This document shows positions 36,441-48,325 of a DNA stretch of 64,000 nucleotides, in pieces (position 1 is the first letter of the stretch; every line of letters begins with the position of its first letter). The translations under genes were made by a program, and so were the position numbers. Below the pieces are notes generated by a model that worked only from the letters and a program-made list of their open reading frames with translations, was not told where the DNA came from and searched no databases. This DNA comes from Neisseriaceae bacterium ESL0693. GTDB lineage: Bacteria; Pseudomonadota; Gammaproteobacteria; Burkholderiales; Neisseriaceae. The stretch spans positions 166,682 through 230,681 of the forward strand of contig JAQTIE010000006.1 in assembly GCA_029433475.1 (NCBI GenBank), in the 5' to 3' direction.

Positions 36441-36752
36441 ATGAGTAAATTAAATTTGGTACTGAAATATATGCTCTATCACTGACCTTCTATTTCTTCC
36501 TGACAAAGTACAAAAATGGTTGTTTGAAACAGAGACAAGGGAAGTAGAAATAATAAGCGCGCTTATTATGGTGGGTTTCGCATATGTTCTGCTGATCAGT
36601 GTATATGATTTTTTTGTGCTGACAGATATGAGAAATTCGAGCGGCTATATATATTCGGCCATTGCGTAGAAGAATATGCAAGAATGGCAGAAATAGCGAA
36701 TAGCCCGCGTGATGTCTTGGCACAGAGGCAAGCTGACGAGGAAGGAGGTTGA
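36441..36752 (+). pseudogene. Decayed small membrane protein gene
   Basis: Three reading-frame segments join into one protein. ATG 36441 gives MSKLNLVLKYMLYH. A shift near 36478 leads to ITDLLFLPDKVQKWLFE and a membrane helix (IISALIMVGFAYVLLISVYDFF). After a stop (36667-36669), the third segment EEYARMAEIANSPRDVLAQ runs to TGA at 36750-36752. One membrane helix followed by a charged cytoplasmic tail resembles small phage or plasmid membrane proteins, but I cannot name it. Two frameshifts mark it as dead. Confidence 0.55.
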
Positions 36753-36858
36753 TGAAGTGAAACAGGGTATTTTATTTTAAGGCGCAAGGAAGAAATGCAA
36801 AAATGTCAGTAGTTTCTGACATAAATTTAGTACAAAGCTAATTTCATACATTAGCATA

Positions 36859-36890
36859 TAAAAAAATACAGCCTTAAAAGGCTGTATTGA
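36859..36890 (-). terminator. Terminator downstream of tRNA-Pro
   Basis: ATACAGCCTT and AAGGCTGTAT pair around a short A loop. On the minus strand a TTTTTTTATATG tail follows. Confidence 0.85.
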
Positions 36891-36899
36891 TTTAATTTT

Positions 36900-36976
36900 T
36901 GGTCGGAGTGAAAGGATTCGAACCTTCGACCCCTTGCACCCCATGCAAGTGCGCTACCAGACTGCGCCACACTCCG
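36900..36976 (-). tRNA. tRNA-Pro (GGG anticodon)
   Basis: A 77-nt cloverleaf with encoded CCA. The acceptor is CGGAGTG/CACTCCG, the anticodon stem CTTGC/GCAAG encloses ATGGGGT with anticodon GGG, and the T arm contains GGTTCGAA. It lies on the minus strand downstream of the pheST-ihfA-merR operon. Confidence 0.95.
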
Positions 36977-37011
36977 ACAAAAACAAGACGGCTATTATAG
37001 TTTCAAGTCTT

Positions 37012-37338
37012 TTACTTGGCAAGAGCACTTTTAATATTAGTCAGCAAATGCTGTAATTGATGGCGTGTTTCCTCAGCTGTGATGGCCGGATTACCGCTTG
37101 CATCTGTCTGATTGCGATTAAAAGCGTCAATATAAGGGTCGAAGCTATTACGTAACTGACGCACTTTAATGACATCAGAGCGGGTATAATGCCGGCCACC
37201 ATAACCAATCACTGTGCCATAAGCATGCTGCCAGGCAACAAACTGTTCACAGCTGATGTCAGCCAGCCGGCATAACTCTTGCTGCGTAAAATAACGCTGC
37301 GCCGGAATGGGGGGTAATGAATTAGGCTTGTTTTCCAT
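37012..37338 (-). CDS. MerR-family DNA-binding protein
   Basis: A 108-aa protein with an N-terminal winged helix of MerR type ([20 protein letters not shown], then [20 protein letters not shown]). A short C-terminal helical tail follows, too small for an effector domain. The start at 37338 overlaps the 3' end of ihfA by 17 nt. This ihfA-merR overlap is common in Neisseria and other betaproteobacteria. The function is unknown; it is cotranscribed with ihfA and pheT. Confidence 0.85.
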   Translation of the reverse strand: MENKPNSLPPIPAQRYFTQQELCRLADISCEQFVAWQHAYGTVIGYGGRHYTRSDVIKVRQLRNSFDPYIDAFNRNQTDASGNPAITAEETRHQLQHLLTNIKSALAK

Positions 37339-37624
37339 TATAATGATCAACCATACCCTTCAGTTTTTGCGATGCATGAAAGGTTACCACACGGCGGGCA
37401 GAAATAGGCACTTCTTCACCGGTTTTAGGATTACGACCCGGGCGTTGTGGTTTATCACGCAACTGGAAATTACCGAAGCCGGAAATTTTGATTTCTTCAC
37501 CTTTTTCCAGTGTGCTGCGGATTTCTTCAAAGAAAAGTTCTACAATTTCTTTAGCGTCATGTTTGCTCATGCCGTCAATTTTGTCTACTAAAATATCGCC
37601 TAGTTCAGCCTTGGTCAGCGTCAT
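37322..37624 (-). CDS. ihfA: Integration host factor subunit alpha
   Basis: A 100-aa DNA-bending protein that pairs with Ihf[19 protein letters not shown] starts the protein. [25 protein letters not shown] (beta arm) contains the intercalating proline in GRNPKTGE. The C-terminal [15 protein letters not shown] helix is present. I start at 37624, not the upstream in-frame opening at 37714, because this gives the universal IhfA N terminus. It follows pheT by about 105 bp, the classic pheST-ihfA order. Confidence 0.95.
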   Translation of the reverse strand: MTLTKAELGDILVDKIDGMSKHDAKEIVELFFEEIRSTLEKGEEIKISGFGNFQLRDKPQRPGRNPKTGEEVPISARRVVTFHASQKLKGMVDHYNGKQA

Positions 37625-37729
37625 AATGGGATTACTTTCAATAAAAAGGGATATTATCTCTAAAATGATTTGCGTTATCAAGTGAATATGTACCTGAAAA
37701 TCGATTTTATTCAATTTTCAGGTATATTA

Positions 37730-40096
37730 TTAACTCCGTAAACGAGCGTTAACACTTTTAGCCGCTTCGATAAACTGTTGAATAATTGCTTCTACTTCGT
37801 CATCAGTCAGGGTATGGTCTTGACTTTGTAAACGTATTTTAACGGCCAGACTTTTCATGTCGGCATCAATACCCTGACCACGATAAACATCAAATAAAGT
37901 CATGTGATTAATCGCGTTGTCTTTTACCTGTGCCAGTGCATCCAGTAAAGCAGCGGCGCTGACTTCATCAGGCACAATGAAAGCCAGATCGCGGAAAACC
38001 GGCTGAAATTTGGAAACGCTCTGATAATGTACCGGCGTATGCTGTAAAACCGCATTTAAGCTCAGCTCGAATAAAACCGGTGCCTGAGTCAGATCATATT
38101 GCTGTAACCAGCGCGGATGCAATTCACCCACCACACCGATCACCTGACCCTCACAGATGATTTCAGCGCTGCGTCCGGGGTGAAGTGCCGGATGGGTGGT
38201 GAGGGGACGATAACTGATTCTACGATTATAAAATAAAGCGGCAATATCGGCTTTAACATCATAGAAATCCACCATCCGGGCAGGGGCTGACCATTGCTCC
38301 GGCAATGCCGACCCGTAAGCCAGACCTGCTATTTTCGGCGTCTGAATAAAACTGTGGTCAACTGGATGTTTCCGAAAGGTGCGGGACATTTCAAACAGAC
38401 GTACACGATTTTGTTTACGGTTTAAATTGCGCTGTAAAATTTCAATCAATCCACCAAATAAGGTTGAACGCATCACACTCATGTGACTGGCAATCGGATT
38501 CTGTAAGCGGATCGGATCGGTATTATTGGCTAAATCACGCTCCCAGGCCTCATCAACAAAGGCATAGCTGATCACCTCCTGATAGCCGCGAGTGGCCAGG
38601 GTGATGTGGGCGCTGAAAGACTGCTTCTGCGTTTCCGGTAAGGCCGTCATATTCAATTGGCCGTGGGTAAACTGGGCAGGAATATTCTCATAACCATAAA
38701 CACGGCCGATTTCTTCAATCAAATCCACTTCAATGGCAATATCAAAGCGAAAGCTGGGCACAGTGACAATGAAACCGTCTTCACATGGCTTGGGTTGTAA
38801 CCCCAGATGGGTCAGAATGGTACCGATGGCCTGTGCAGAAAGTTCAATCCCCAATACTTTTGCCACGCGTGCTGTACGCACTTTCACTTCTCGGCTGTCT
38901 GGCAGCTGTCCTAGTGCCTCGGTAACCGCACCGGCCTGACCGCCACATACAGACAGTATTAATGCAGTGGCGCGTTCAATGGCTTCATGCTGTAATTCAT
39001 AATCAACGCCGCGCTCATAGCGAAATGAAGAATCTGAACCAAAACCATACTGGCGGGATTTGCCGGCAATAATTTCAGGGGTAAACCAGGCGCATTCCAA
39101 CACCACATTGTGGGTGGTATCAGTGACACTGCTGTCTTTTCCGCCCATCAGACCAGCGATACTTAAAACCTGCTGCTGGTCAGCCACCACCAGCGTGTTA
39201 TCGGCCAGAGTAACGGTTTTATCGTTCAGACAGGCCAGTTGTTCACCATTCTGTGCACGGCGCACGGTTAATGCACCATTGATTTTATCCGCGTCAAATA
39301 CATGCATCGGCTGACCCAGTTCGAGCATGACATAATTGCCGATGTCGACCAAAGCATTGACGCTGTGTAAACCACTGCGCTGTAACCGCTGCTGCAACCA
39401 TAAAGGTGTAGCTGCTTTCGGGTCGACAGCCTGAATAACGCGGCTTAGAAAGCGGCCACAGTCTGCTGGCGCTTCAATACGGACAGGTTGTGTGGCGTCA
39501 ATACTGGCTGTTACTGGCTCAATGGTGACAGGTTGTAAAGGTTTTTGTGTCAATGCCGCCACTTCACGTGCAAGACCTTTGATGCTGAGGCAGTCTGCGC
39601 GATTGGGGGTGATTTTTAAAAGATGGATATGATCGTTCAGTGCCAGATATTCGCGGATATCCATGCCCACAGGTGCGTCAGCTGGCAGAATCAGCAAACC
39701 TTGGCTTTCATCGGCCAGTCCCAGTTCTTTGGCAGAACACAACATACCATTGGAAACCTGCCCGCGCATTTTGGTGGGTTTGATTTTCAGGCCATTGGGT
39801 AAGATCGCACCAGGCAGGCAGCAAGGAATTTTAATGCCAACAGCCACATTAGGCGCACCGCAAACAATCTGGGTCAATTCGCCGTTGCCAATATCTACCT
39901 GAGTGATGTTCAGCCGGTCAGCATCCGGATGCTTGGTCACGCTTTTGACTTCTGCTATTACAACCTTGCTGAAATCCGGTGCTGCAGGCATGGTTTCTTC
40001 TACTTCTAAACCGGCCATGGTGAGTAAATGAGCCAGTTGGTCGGCAGGCAATTCGGGGTTAATCCACGTGTATAACCAATTTTGAGAAAATTGCAT
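37730..40096 (-). CDS. pheT: Phenylalanine-tRNA ligase beta subunit
   Basis: A 788-aa beta subunit of the alpha2-beta2 enzyme. The N-terminal tRNA-binding EMAP-like domain spans about residues 38-150 (SVTKHPDADRLNITQVDIG). The B3/B4 editing domain lies near 200-380. The catalytic-like core contains RYERGVDYELQHEAIERAT, and the C-terminal ferredoxin-fold anticodon-binding domain ends the protein (VSKFQPVFRDLAFIVPD). Full length. It is separated from pheS by 214 bases holding an unusual palindromic element. Confidence 0.96.
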   Translation of the reverse strand: MQFSQNWLYTWINPELPADQLAHLLTMAGLEVEETMPAAPDFSKVVIAEVKSVTKHPDADRLNITQVDIGNGELTQIVCGAPNVAVGIKIPCCLPGAILPNGLKIKPTKMRGQVSNGMLCSAKELGLADESQGLLILPADAPVGMDIREYLALNDHIHLLKITPNRADCLSIKGLAREVAALTQKPLQPVTIEPVTASIDATQPVRIEAPADCGRFLSRVIQAVDPKAATPLWLQQRLQRSGLHSVNALVDIGNYVMLELGQPMHVFDADKINGALTVRRAQNGEQLACLNDKTVTLADNTLVVADQQQVLSIAGLMGGKDSSVTDTTHNVVLECAWFTPEIIAGKSRQYGFGSDSSFRYERGVDYELQHEAIERATALILSVCGGQAGAVTEALGQLPDSREVKVRTARVAKVLGIELSAQAIGTILTHLGLQPKPCEDGFIVTVPSFRFDIAIEVDLIEEIGRVYGYENIPAQFTHGQLNMTALPETQKQSFSAHITLATRGYQEVISYAFVDEAWERDLANNTDPIRLQNPIASHMSVMRSTLFGGLIEILQRNLNRKQNRVRLFEMSRTFRKHPVDHSFIQTPKIAGLAYGSALPEQWSAPARMVDFYDVKADIAALFYNRRISYRPLTTHPALHPGRSAEIICEGQVIGVVGELHPRWLQQYDLTQAPVLFELSLNAVLQHTPVHYQSVSKFQPVFRDLAFIVPDEVSAAALLDALAQVKDNAINHMTLFDVYRGQGIDADMKSLAVKIRLQSQDHTLTDDEVEAIIQQFIEAAKSVNARLRS

Positions 40097-40120
40097 AATA
40101 CTTCCAGTAGGTTAAAAGGT

Positions 40121-40265
40121 ATTTAAGTGGTATCTGATCAGGTAGGCACATTGCAGCAAATGACTTAAAAGCCATTCATTGGTACCAGACCATAAGGTCT
40201 AGTACTGAATGGGTAAGCATCAACCTTGAATACGCATATATTGTATTCTGATTTACCACTTAAAT
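40121..40265. repeat. 145-bp palindromic element in the pheS-pheT spacer (MITE-like or structured RNA)
   Basis: ATTTAAGTGGTA (40121-40132) and TACCACTTAAAT (40254-40265) are a perfect 12-bp inverted pair at the ends. Inside is a long hairpin: CCATTCA (40172-40178) with TGAATGG (40206-40212), and GTACCAGACC (40182-40191) with GGTCTAGTAC (40196-40205). A smaller hairpin GAATAC/GTATTC lies at 40228-40248. The layout fits a miniature inverted-repeat element inserted into the operon, or a branched RNA. It is unlike the Correia elements of Neisseria in its terminal sequence. Confidence 0.55.
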
Positions 40266-40310
40266 TTACCGGTCTGATTTTAAATCCAATGTATTACCAT
40301 CAATATTAAA

Positions 40311-41315
<1,005 letters not shown>

Positions 41316-41320
41316 TCAAA

Positions 41321-41407
41321 AAGAAAAAATAAAACGTATGTTGGGGCAAAACGGCTGATAAACAGCACGAAACGCCGGTATATTCAGGCGGTTTGCCACA
41401 ACATACG
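41321..41407 (-). promoter_or_regulatory. Probable attenuator hairpin upstream of pheST
   Basis: On the minus strand CGTATGTTGTGGCAAACCGCC (positions 41407-41387, quoted in part as CGTATGTTGTGGCAAA) pairs with the segment at 41355-41335. A TTTTATTTTTTCTTTTT run follows, ending about 20 nt before the pheS ATG. This is a terminator placed between promoter and gene, as expected for transcription attenuation of pheST. I could not find a convincing leader peptide rich in Phe codons, so the sensing mechanism is open. Confidence 0.65.
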
Positions 41408-41504
41408 AAGTCAAAATAATAAAATAGTATAAGGGGCTTATTTTAACGCGAATAATACACCGATAAAAGCTAAAAAACTTTCGGGATATTTTTTTGAAGT
41501 ATAA

Positions 41505-41534
41505 AGAAAAAAGGAAACCTAAGTTTCCTTTTTT
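41505..41534 (-). terminator. Terminator after rplT
   Basis: AAAAAAGGAAAC and GTTTCCTTTTTT pair around CTAA, with A and T runs on both sides. It separates rplT from pheST. Confidence 0.9.
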
Positions 41535-41553
41535 ATTCGAAAAGCCAATTTAT

Positions 41554-41910
41554 TTAAGCTAAGGCAGCTTTGGCTTGACTGGCCAGCTGTGCAAAAGCGG
41601 CTTTATCAAATACCGCCAGATCAGCCAGTACTTTACGGTCAATTTCAATCGCAGCTTTTTTCAGACCATTCATGAATTTGCTGTAGGATAAGCCATTTTC
41701 ACGGGCAGCAGCATTAATACGTACAATCCACAATTGGCGGAACTGACGTTTACGCTGACGACGGTCACGGTAAGCATACTGACCGGCTTTCATCACCGCT
41801 TGTTTAGCAACACGGTAGACGTTTTTACGACGACCACGATAGCCTTTAGCTAAGGCCAATACTTTTTTATGACGGGCACGGGCAGTAACACCACGTTTTA
41901 CGCGAGGCAT
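41554..41910 (-). CDS. rplT: 50S ribosomal protein L20
   Basis: A 118-aa L20 that binds 23S rRNA early in assembly. [20 protein letters not shown] is the universal start; [20 protein letters not shown] near residue 58 and the C-terminal helical domain are normal. It follows rpmI by 11 bp. Confidence 0.97.
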   Translation of the reverse strand: MPRVKRGVTARARHKKVLALAKGYRGRRKNVYRVAKQAVMKAGQYAYRDRRQRKRQFRQLWIVRINAAARENGLSYSKFMNGLKKAAIEIDRKVLADLAVFDKAAFAQLASQAKAALA

Positions 41911-41921
41911 AGTTTAACTCC

Positions 41922-42119
41922 TTAAGCGTAGGGTAACATTTTATGAACAGAAGCCATATCGCGCTCATTGACTAAAGCAGTACCGCGCAGATGACGTTTG
42001 TTTTTGGTGGTTTTTTTGGTCAGAATGTGACGTTTGAACGCATGAGCACGTTTCACACCACCATTACCCAATACTTTGAAGCGTTTTTTGGCGCTCGATT
42101 TGGATTTCATTTTCGGCAT
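41922..42119 (-). CDS. rpmI: 50S ribosomal protein L35
   Basis: A 65-aa L35 starting [38 protein letters not shown] is characteristic. The ATG at 42119 is taken instead of the longer opening at 42221 because it matches the family exactly. It forms an operon with rplT. Confidence 0.97.
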   Translation of the reverse strand: MPKMKSKSSAKKRFKVLGNGGVKRAHAFKRHILTKKTTKNKRHLRGTALVNERDMASVHKMLPYA

Positions 42120-42618
42120 GGGAAAACTCCATTGTTGTTTGATGAGGTGAAGGGTGGCTGTAAACAGCACTTTAACACCCATACACCACGGTTTTTTGCC
42201 GCTTGGTTTAATTTCATGCATTTGCGGCCATGCATGAAGTCGGAAATTATAATATAGCTTTTACAGGGAGACAAGATTTATTGTGGTTAAGTGGTGGGGT
42301 TTATAGGTGAAATAAGGTTATGGATCACTCATGAATGAAGTCAGCAGCATAAGCATAAAGGGTAGATATTCATGACATGAATGGTTTCCGGACTGATCAA
42401 AAAAACTTATTTAAGTTTAAGATGAGGTGTGCTGATAAAAAAACCAGAATATTCATCAGTCAGGCAAACGGGAAAATAATATTGATGATGTAATCCGATA
42501 TTCAGCGCAGTTTTTAGCGGCAAGATATAGATAAGATAAAATTAATATAACTGACGCAGTATTATGGGTAAACCCATAAAAATAAAGCCATGTATGAAAC
42601 ATGGCTTATTTAACCAAC
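42120..42618. other. Spacer between infC and rpmI
   Basis: About 500 bases separate infC from rpmI, longer than in many relatives where the three genes are nearly contiguous. It holds the terminator at 42581-42611 and otherwise no gene. A promoter for rpmI-rplT must lie here. I cannot identify a ribosomal-protein autoregulatory structure with confidence. Confidence 0.55.
42581..42611 (-). terminator. Terminator after infC
   Basis: AAGCCATGT and ACATGGCTT pair around ATGAA. On the minus strand a TTTATTTTTATGG tail follows. Confidence 0.85.
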
Positions 42619-43137
42619 CTATTTTTTCTTGGGAGCAATCACCATCACCAGCTGACGACCTTCCATTTTCGGGAATTGTTCAACATTACCCAATTCAGAC
42701 AATTCAGCCTGAATGCGTTTTAATAATTCCATGCCCAGATGCTGATGCGCCATTTCCCGGCCACGAAAGCGCAAAGTTACTTTAACTTTATCGCCATCGC
42801 TCAGAAAACGAGTGATATTACGCATTTTAATCTGGAAATCACCTTCGTCCGTACCCGGACGGAATTTAATTTCCTTTATCTGCACCTGTTTTTGCTTTTT
42901 ACGCTGCTCGTCACGTTTTTTGGATTGCTCGTATTTGTATTTACCGAAATCCATCAATTTGCAAACGGGCGGTTTGGCCGTAGGGGCAATTTCTACCAAG
43001 TCTACATCGTGTTCCTCAGCAAGCCGCATGGCTTGTTGTGTAGACACCACACCTAGCTGTTCACCAGCAGGACCAATCAAACGCACTTCTTTGATGGTGA
43101 TTTCACCATTAATGCGTGCTTCGCGTTCTTGAGCTAT
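42619..43137 (-). CDS. infC: Translation initiation factor IF-3, apparent AUA start
   Basis: A 172-aa IF-3 that checks start-codon pairing and keeps 30S and 50S subunits apart. The N domain begins [20 protein letters not shown]. The linker contains [18 protein letters not shown], and the C domain [17 protein letters not shown] and [15 protein letters not shown]. No ATG, GTG or TTG is available at the conserved N terminus. AAGGAG lies 7 nt before an ATA at 43135-43137, which begins exactly where the family starts. E. coli infC uses AUU for autoregulation, and an AUA would serve the same logic. The next canonical start, GTG 43086, would delete 17 conserved residues. Confidence 0.9.
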   Translation of the reverse strand: MAQEREARINGEITIKEVRLIGPAGEQLGVVSTQQAMRLAEEHDVDLVEIAPTAKPPVCKLMDFGKYKYEQSKKRDEQRKKQKQVQIKEIKFRPGTDEGDFQIKMRNITRFLSDGDKVKVTLRFRGREMAHQHLGMELLKRIQAELSELGNVEQFPKMEGRQLVMVIAPKKK

Positions 43138-43159
43138 GACCGTACTCCTTATTCACGGT

Positions 43160-45067
43160 TTAATGACGATACAAGGATTCCTGTTTCAGATGGTTAATGA
43201 ATGCTTCAATATCCATCTGTCCCAGGTCTTCACCGCCACGCTTACGGACGGCTACCTTGTTTTGCTGTTTTTCTTTGTCACCTATCACCAATTGATAGGG
43301 CAAACGTTGCGTACTGTTGTCCCTGATTTTGTAACCAATTTTCTCGTTACGCAAGTCCAGTTGTACTCGAAAACCTTCAGAAATCAGGCGATCTGACAAT
43401 TTTTTACAATAGTCTGCCTGATTTTCAGTAATATTCATAATCACCATCTGTACAGGTGCCAGCCACAATGGGAATGAACCGGCATGGTGTTCAATCAGAA
43501 TACCAATGAAGCGCTCCAGTGAGCCTAAAATGGCTCGATGCAGCATAACCGGGCGGGCACGTTCATTGTTTTCGGTGACGTATTCCGCACCCAATCGCTC
43601 AGGTAAAACGAAATCAAGCTGAATAGTACCACACTGCCATGACCGGCCTAAGGCATCTTTAATGTGATATTCCACTTTCGGGCCATAAAAAGCACCCTCT
43701 CCGGGGAGTTCTTCCCATTGAATGCCGCAGGCAGTCAGTGCCTCACGTAAGCCTTGCTCGGCCTTATCCCAGATGGCATCGGAACCGGCGCGTTTTTCCG
43801 GACGCAATGACAGTTTAACCGAAACATCTTTAAATTCAAACTGCTGATAAATCCGCATCACCAATTCATTGAATGCTTTGGCTTCAGTCACAATCTGATC
43901 TTCAGTACAGAAAATATGGGCATCATCCTGCGTAAAACCACGCACCCGCATCAGGCCATGAAGGGCACCAGAGGGCTCATTACGATGGCAGGAACCAAAT
44001 TCAGCCAGACGTAAGGGCAGATCGCGATAAGAGCGTAAACCTTGGTTAAAAATCTGGATATGTCCCGGGCAGTTCATGGGTTTAACGGCATAAACCCGTT
44101 TTTCCGACTCGGTAATAAACATATTTTCATGATAGTTTTCCCAATGGCCGGATTTTTCCCACAGGCTGCGATCCATGATCATCGGGGTTTTGACTTCCTG
44201 ATAACCGGCGCTGGTCAGTTCACGGCGCAGATGCTGTTCGATAATCTGCCATAAAGACCAGCCTTTGGGGTGCCAGAACACCATGCCCGGCGCTTCATCC
44301 TGTAAATGGAATAAATCCATTTGCTTGCCCAGACGACGGTGATCACGCTTTTCTGCTTCTTCGATGCGCTGTATGTAAGCGGCCAAATCTTCCTTATTGC
44401 CCCAGGCAGTGCCATAAATACGCTGTAGCTGCTCATTTTTGGCATCGCCGCGCCAGTAGGCACCGGATAATTTGGTTAGCTTGAAATTTTTCAGAAAACG
44501 GGTATTGGGGACGTGCGGACCACGACACATGTCAACGTATTCCTGATGATAATATAAGCCCATGGCTTTTTCATCAGGCATATCATCAACCAGTCGTAGT
44601 TTATAATCTTCATGACGCTGGCGGAAAGTATCAATCACTTCAGCACGGGGTGTCATTTTTTTGATGACATCATAATTTTGCGCAATCAGTTCCTGCATCC
44701 GCTTTTCAATAGCCGCCATGTCTTCCGGTGTAAAAGGGCGCGGATACGAAATATCGTAATAAAATCCATCTTCAATTACCGGCCCGATCACCATTTTGGC
44801 TTCAGGATACAATTGTTTGACTGCATGGCCGATTAAATGGGCGCAGGAATGGCGGATAATCTCCACTCCTTCCTTATCTTTGGCGGTAATGATGCTGACC
44901 TTGGCGTCTTCGGTGATGAGATCACATGTATCTACCAGTTTGCCGTTGACACGGCCGGCAATGGCGGCTTTAGCCAGGCCTGCGCCGATTGAAGCGGCGA
45001 TGTCAGCAATACTGACCGGAGCTTCGAACTGACGGACTGAGCCGTCGGGCAAGGTAATGTTTAACAT
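43160..45067 (-). CDS. thrS: Threonine-tRNA ligase
   Basis: A 635-aa class II synthetase. The N-terminal TGS domain starts [19 protein letters not shown]. The editing domain has [16 protein letters not shown] (HxxxH). The catalytic core has MNCPGHI with a zinc-binding Cys, motif 2 around [17 protein letters not shown] and [19 protein letters not shown] for motif 3. The C-terminal anticodon domain is complete. I start at 45067. infC begins 22 bp after its stop, giving the usual thrS-infC operon. Confidence 0.96.
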   Translation of the reverse strand: MLNITLPDGSVRQFEAPVSIADIAASIGAGLAKAAIAGRVNGKLVDTCDLITEDAKVSIITAKDKEGVEIIRHSCAHLIGHAVKQLYPEAKMVIGPVIEDGFYYDISYPRPFTPEDMAAIEKRMQELIAQNYDVIKKMTPRAEVIDTFRQRHEDYKLRLVDDMPDEKAMGLYYHQEYVDMCRGPHVPNTRFLKNFKLTKLSGAYWRGDAKNEQLQRIYGTAWGNKEDLAAYIQRIEEAEKRDHRRLGKQMDLFHLQDEAPGMVFWHPKGWSLWQIIEQHLRRELTSAGYQEVKTPMIMDRSLWEKSGHWENYHENMFITESEKRVYAVKPMNCPGHIQIFNQGLRSYRDLPLRLAEFGSCHRNEPSGALHGLMRVRGFTQDDAHIFCTEDQIVTEAKAFNELVMRIYQQFEFKDVSVKLSLRPEKRAGSDAIWDKAEQGLREALTACGIQWEELPGEGAFYGPKVEYHIKDALGRSWQCGTIQLDFVLPERLGAEYVTENNERARPVMLHRAILGSLERFIGILIEHHAGSFPLWLAPVQMVIMNITENQADYCKKLSDRLISEGFRVQLDLRNEKIGYKIRDNSTQRLPYQLVIGDKEKQQNKVAVRKRGGEDLGQMDIEAFINHLKQESLYRH

Positions 45068-45240
45068 GGATACTCCAACTCCCGAAAAAATAAAACAATC
45101 CGGCATTTGAGGGCATTGTGACCCAGAGCAAATGAGGGGATGGTTGCATTCTGAAATTTTGAAAAACCAAAGATGGCAGGCGCAATAAAGCAGCCTTTTC
45201 TTGGTATAAAGGCGGCTATTTTAACGGATTTGGATTTTAG

Positions 45241-46431
<1,191 letters not shown>

Positions 46432-46471
46432 TCTTATCGGCGTTGCCCTGATTTGAATGTTTATCATATTG

Positions 46472-46510
46472 GCTGCACTGTGTTTTAAGTGCAGCTATTA
46501 TTTATTTTAA
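46472..46510 (+). terminator. Terminator after tgt
   Basis: GCTGCACT and AGTGCAGC form a hairpin followed by TATTATTTATTTTA. Confidence 0.75.
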
Positions 46511-46688
46511 GGCAGGCAGCAATATAAAGGGCAGTTTGGTTCATTTACATAATGATTTTATGGAGGTTCGCTTGGCCTGAATTCGGTAGGGTGTTTTCTG
46601 GCTGAATATGTTAGGATACGTCAAGATAGATGACTGAATTAAACCACTGATGGCCATAAAGAGGGGACATCGGATTAGGAGGAATGAC

Positions 46689-48086
46689 ATGAGTGAAAAA
46701 GCATGGTCTGGCCGGTTTCATGAACCTGTCAGTGAGTTGGTCAAACAATATACCGGTTCGATTGATTTTGATAAACGATTAGCGCGCTGGGATATTCAGG
46801 GCTCGCTGGCTCATGCGCAGATGCTACAGCAGGCCGGCGTATTGAGTGAGGCAGATCTGGCGGCTATTACTGAAGGTATGCAACAAATCAGTGCCGAAAT
46901 TCAGCAAGGTACCATGCCCTGGTCGCTGGATCTGGAAGATGTACACATGAATATTGAGCGGCGGCTGACCGATAAAATCGGCGATGCGGGTAAACGGCTG
47001 CATACAGGCCGTAGCCGTAATGATCAGGTGGCTACCGATATCCGGCTATGGCTGCGTGATCAGATCAGCCTGATCGTTGATCTGACTGAAAAGGTACAGC
47101 TGGCTCTGGTTGATCTGGCCGATGAATATGCTGAGGTGGTGATGCCCGGCTTTACCCATATGCAGGTCGCACAGCCGGTAAGCTTTGGCCATCATATGCT
47201 GGCTTATGTGGAAATGCTGGGACGTGATGTCGAGCGAATGCAGGATTGCCGCCATCGGGTAAACCGTATGCCCTTGGGTGCGGCCGCGCTGGCAGGAACT
47301 ACCTTTCCGATTCAGCGCGAAACCACGGCAGCTTTATTGCATTTTGAGGCCATTTGCCAGAATTCGCTTGATGCGGTGTCTGATCGGGACTTTGCGATTG
47401 AATTTGTGGCAGCGGCTTCGATTCTGATGATGCATTTTTCTCGTTTAAGTGAAGAATTGATTTACTGGATGAGCCCGCGCTTTGGTTTTATTGATATTGC
47501 TGATCGGTTTTGTACCGGCTCCAGCATCATGCCGCAAAAGAAAAATCCGGATGTACCTGAATTGGTACGGGGAAAAAGTGCCCGCGTGATCGGGCATCTC
47601 ATGGGTTTACTGACATTAATGAAATCGCAGCCTCTGGCTTATAATAAGGATAATCAGGAAGATAAAGAGCCCTTATTCGATACTGTGGATACACTGGTCA
47701 GTACGTTGCGTATTTATGCAGACATGATGCGCGGCGTATCAGTCAATCCTGAAAATATGCGTCAGGCAGTGTTGCAGGGTTTTGCCACGGCGACAGATCT
47801 GGCCGATTATCTGGTTAAAAAGGGCTTGCCGTTTCGTGATAGCCATGAAGTGGTGGCGCGGGCAGTGCGGCTGGCGGATGAAGCAGGGGTGCAATTAAGT
47901 GACCTTTCGTTGGAAACATTGCAATCCTTTTCACCCCTGATTGATCAGGATGTATTCTCTGTGCTGACACCGGAAGGCAGTTTAGAAGCGCGCAATCATC
48001 TGGGTGCAACTGCACCAGTACAAGTACGTGCTCAGGTACAGCGCTGGCGTGATAAGTTGGTTTGGGTGGATACCGATAACCATTAA
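46689..48086 (+). CDS. argH: Argininosuccinate lyase
   Basis: A 465-aa fumarase-superfamily enzyme splitting argininosuccinate into arginine and fumarate. [18 protein letters not shown] opens the protein. [17 protein letters not shown] near 112 and [13 protein letters not shown] near 209 line the active site, and the superfamily signature [12 protein letters not shown] is near 277-288. GGAGGAATGAC precedes the ATG at 46689. The gene is alone and ends at a strong terminator. Confidence 0.96.
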   Translation: MSEKAWSGRFHEPVSELVKQYTGSIDFDKRLARWDIQGSLAHAQMLQQAGVLSEADLAAITEGMQQISAEIQQGTMPWSLDLEDVHMNIERRLTDKIGDAGKRLHTGRSRNDQVATDIRLWLRDQISLIVDLTEKVQLALVDLADEYAEVVMPGFTHMQVAQPVSFGHHMLAYVEMLGRDVERMQDCRHRVNRMPLGAAALAGTTFPIQRETTAALLHFEAICQNSLDAVSDRDFAIEFVAAASILMMHFSRLSEELIYWMSPRFGFIDIADRFCTGSSIMPQKKNPDVPELVRGKSARVIGHLMGLLTLMKSQPLAYNKDNQEDKEPLFDTVDTLVSTLRIYADMMRGVSVNPENMRQAVLQGFATATDLADYLVKKGLPFRDSHEVVARAVRLADEAGVQLSDLSLETLQSFSPLIDQDVFSVLTPEGSLEARNHLGATAPVQVRAQVQRWRDKLVWVDTDNH

Positions 48087-48116
48087 AAAATAAATATTAT
48101 GGTGTAAATCATTGAA

Positions 48117-48166
48117 TAAAATCATATCTATTTGATTTTTTTATCAAATGGATATGATTTTTTCTC
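48117..48166. terminator. Terminator after argH
   Basis: AAAATCATATCTATTTGAT and ATCAAATGGATATGATTTT pair with one G-T wobble around a T loop and end in TTTTTC. Confidence 0.85.
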
Positions 48167-48325
48167 TAAATTTTATGTCGGTGCAGACGATCTGACTTAT
48201 TCATGATTTTGTTATTTGCAAGAATTCATCTTTTACGTACTAATCAATACACAAACTTTACTATACTATCAGCAAGGGAGGTACTTGTATTTAAACAGTT
48301 TGAATATTAGCTAGGAGATAGCTCT

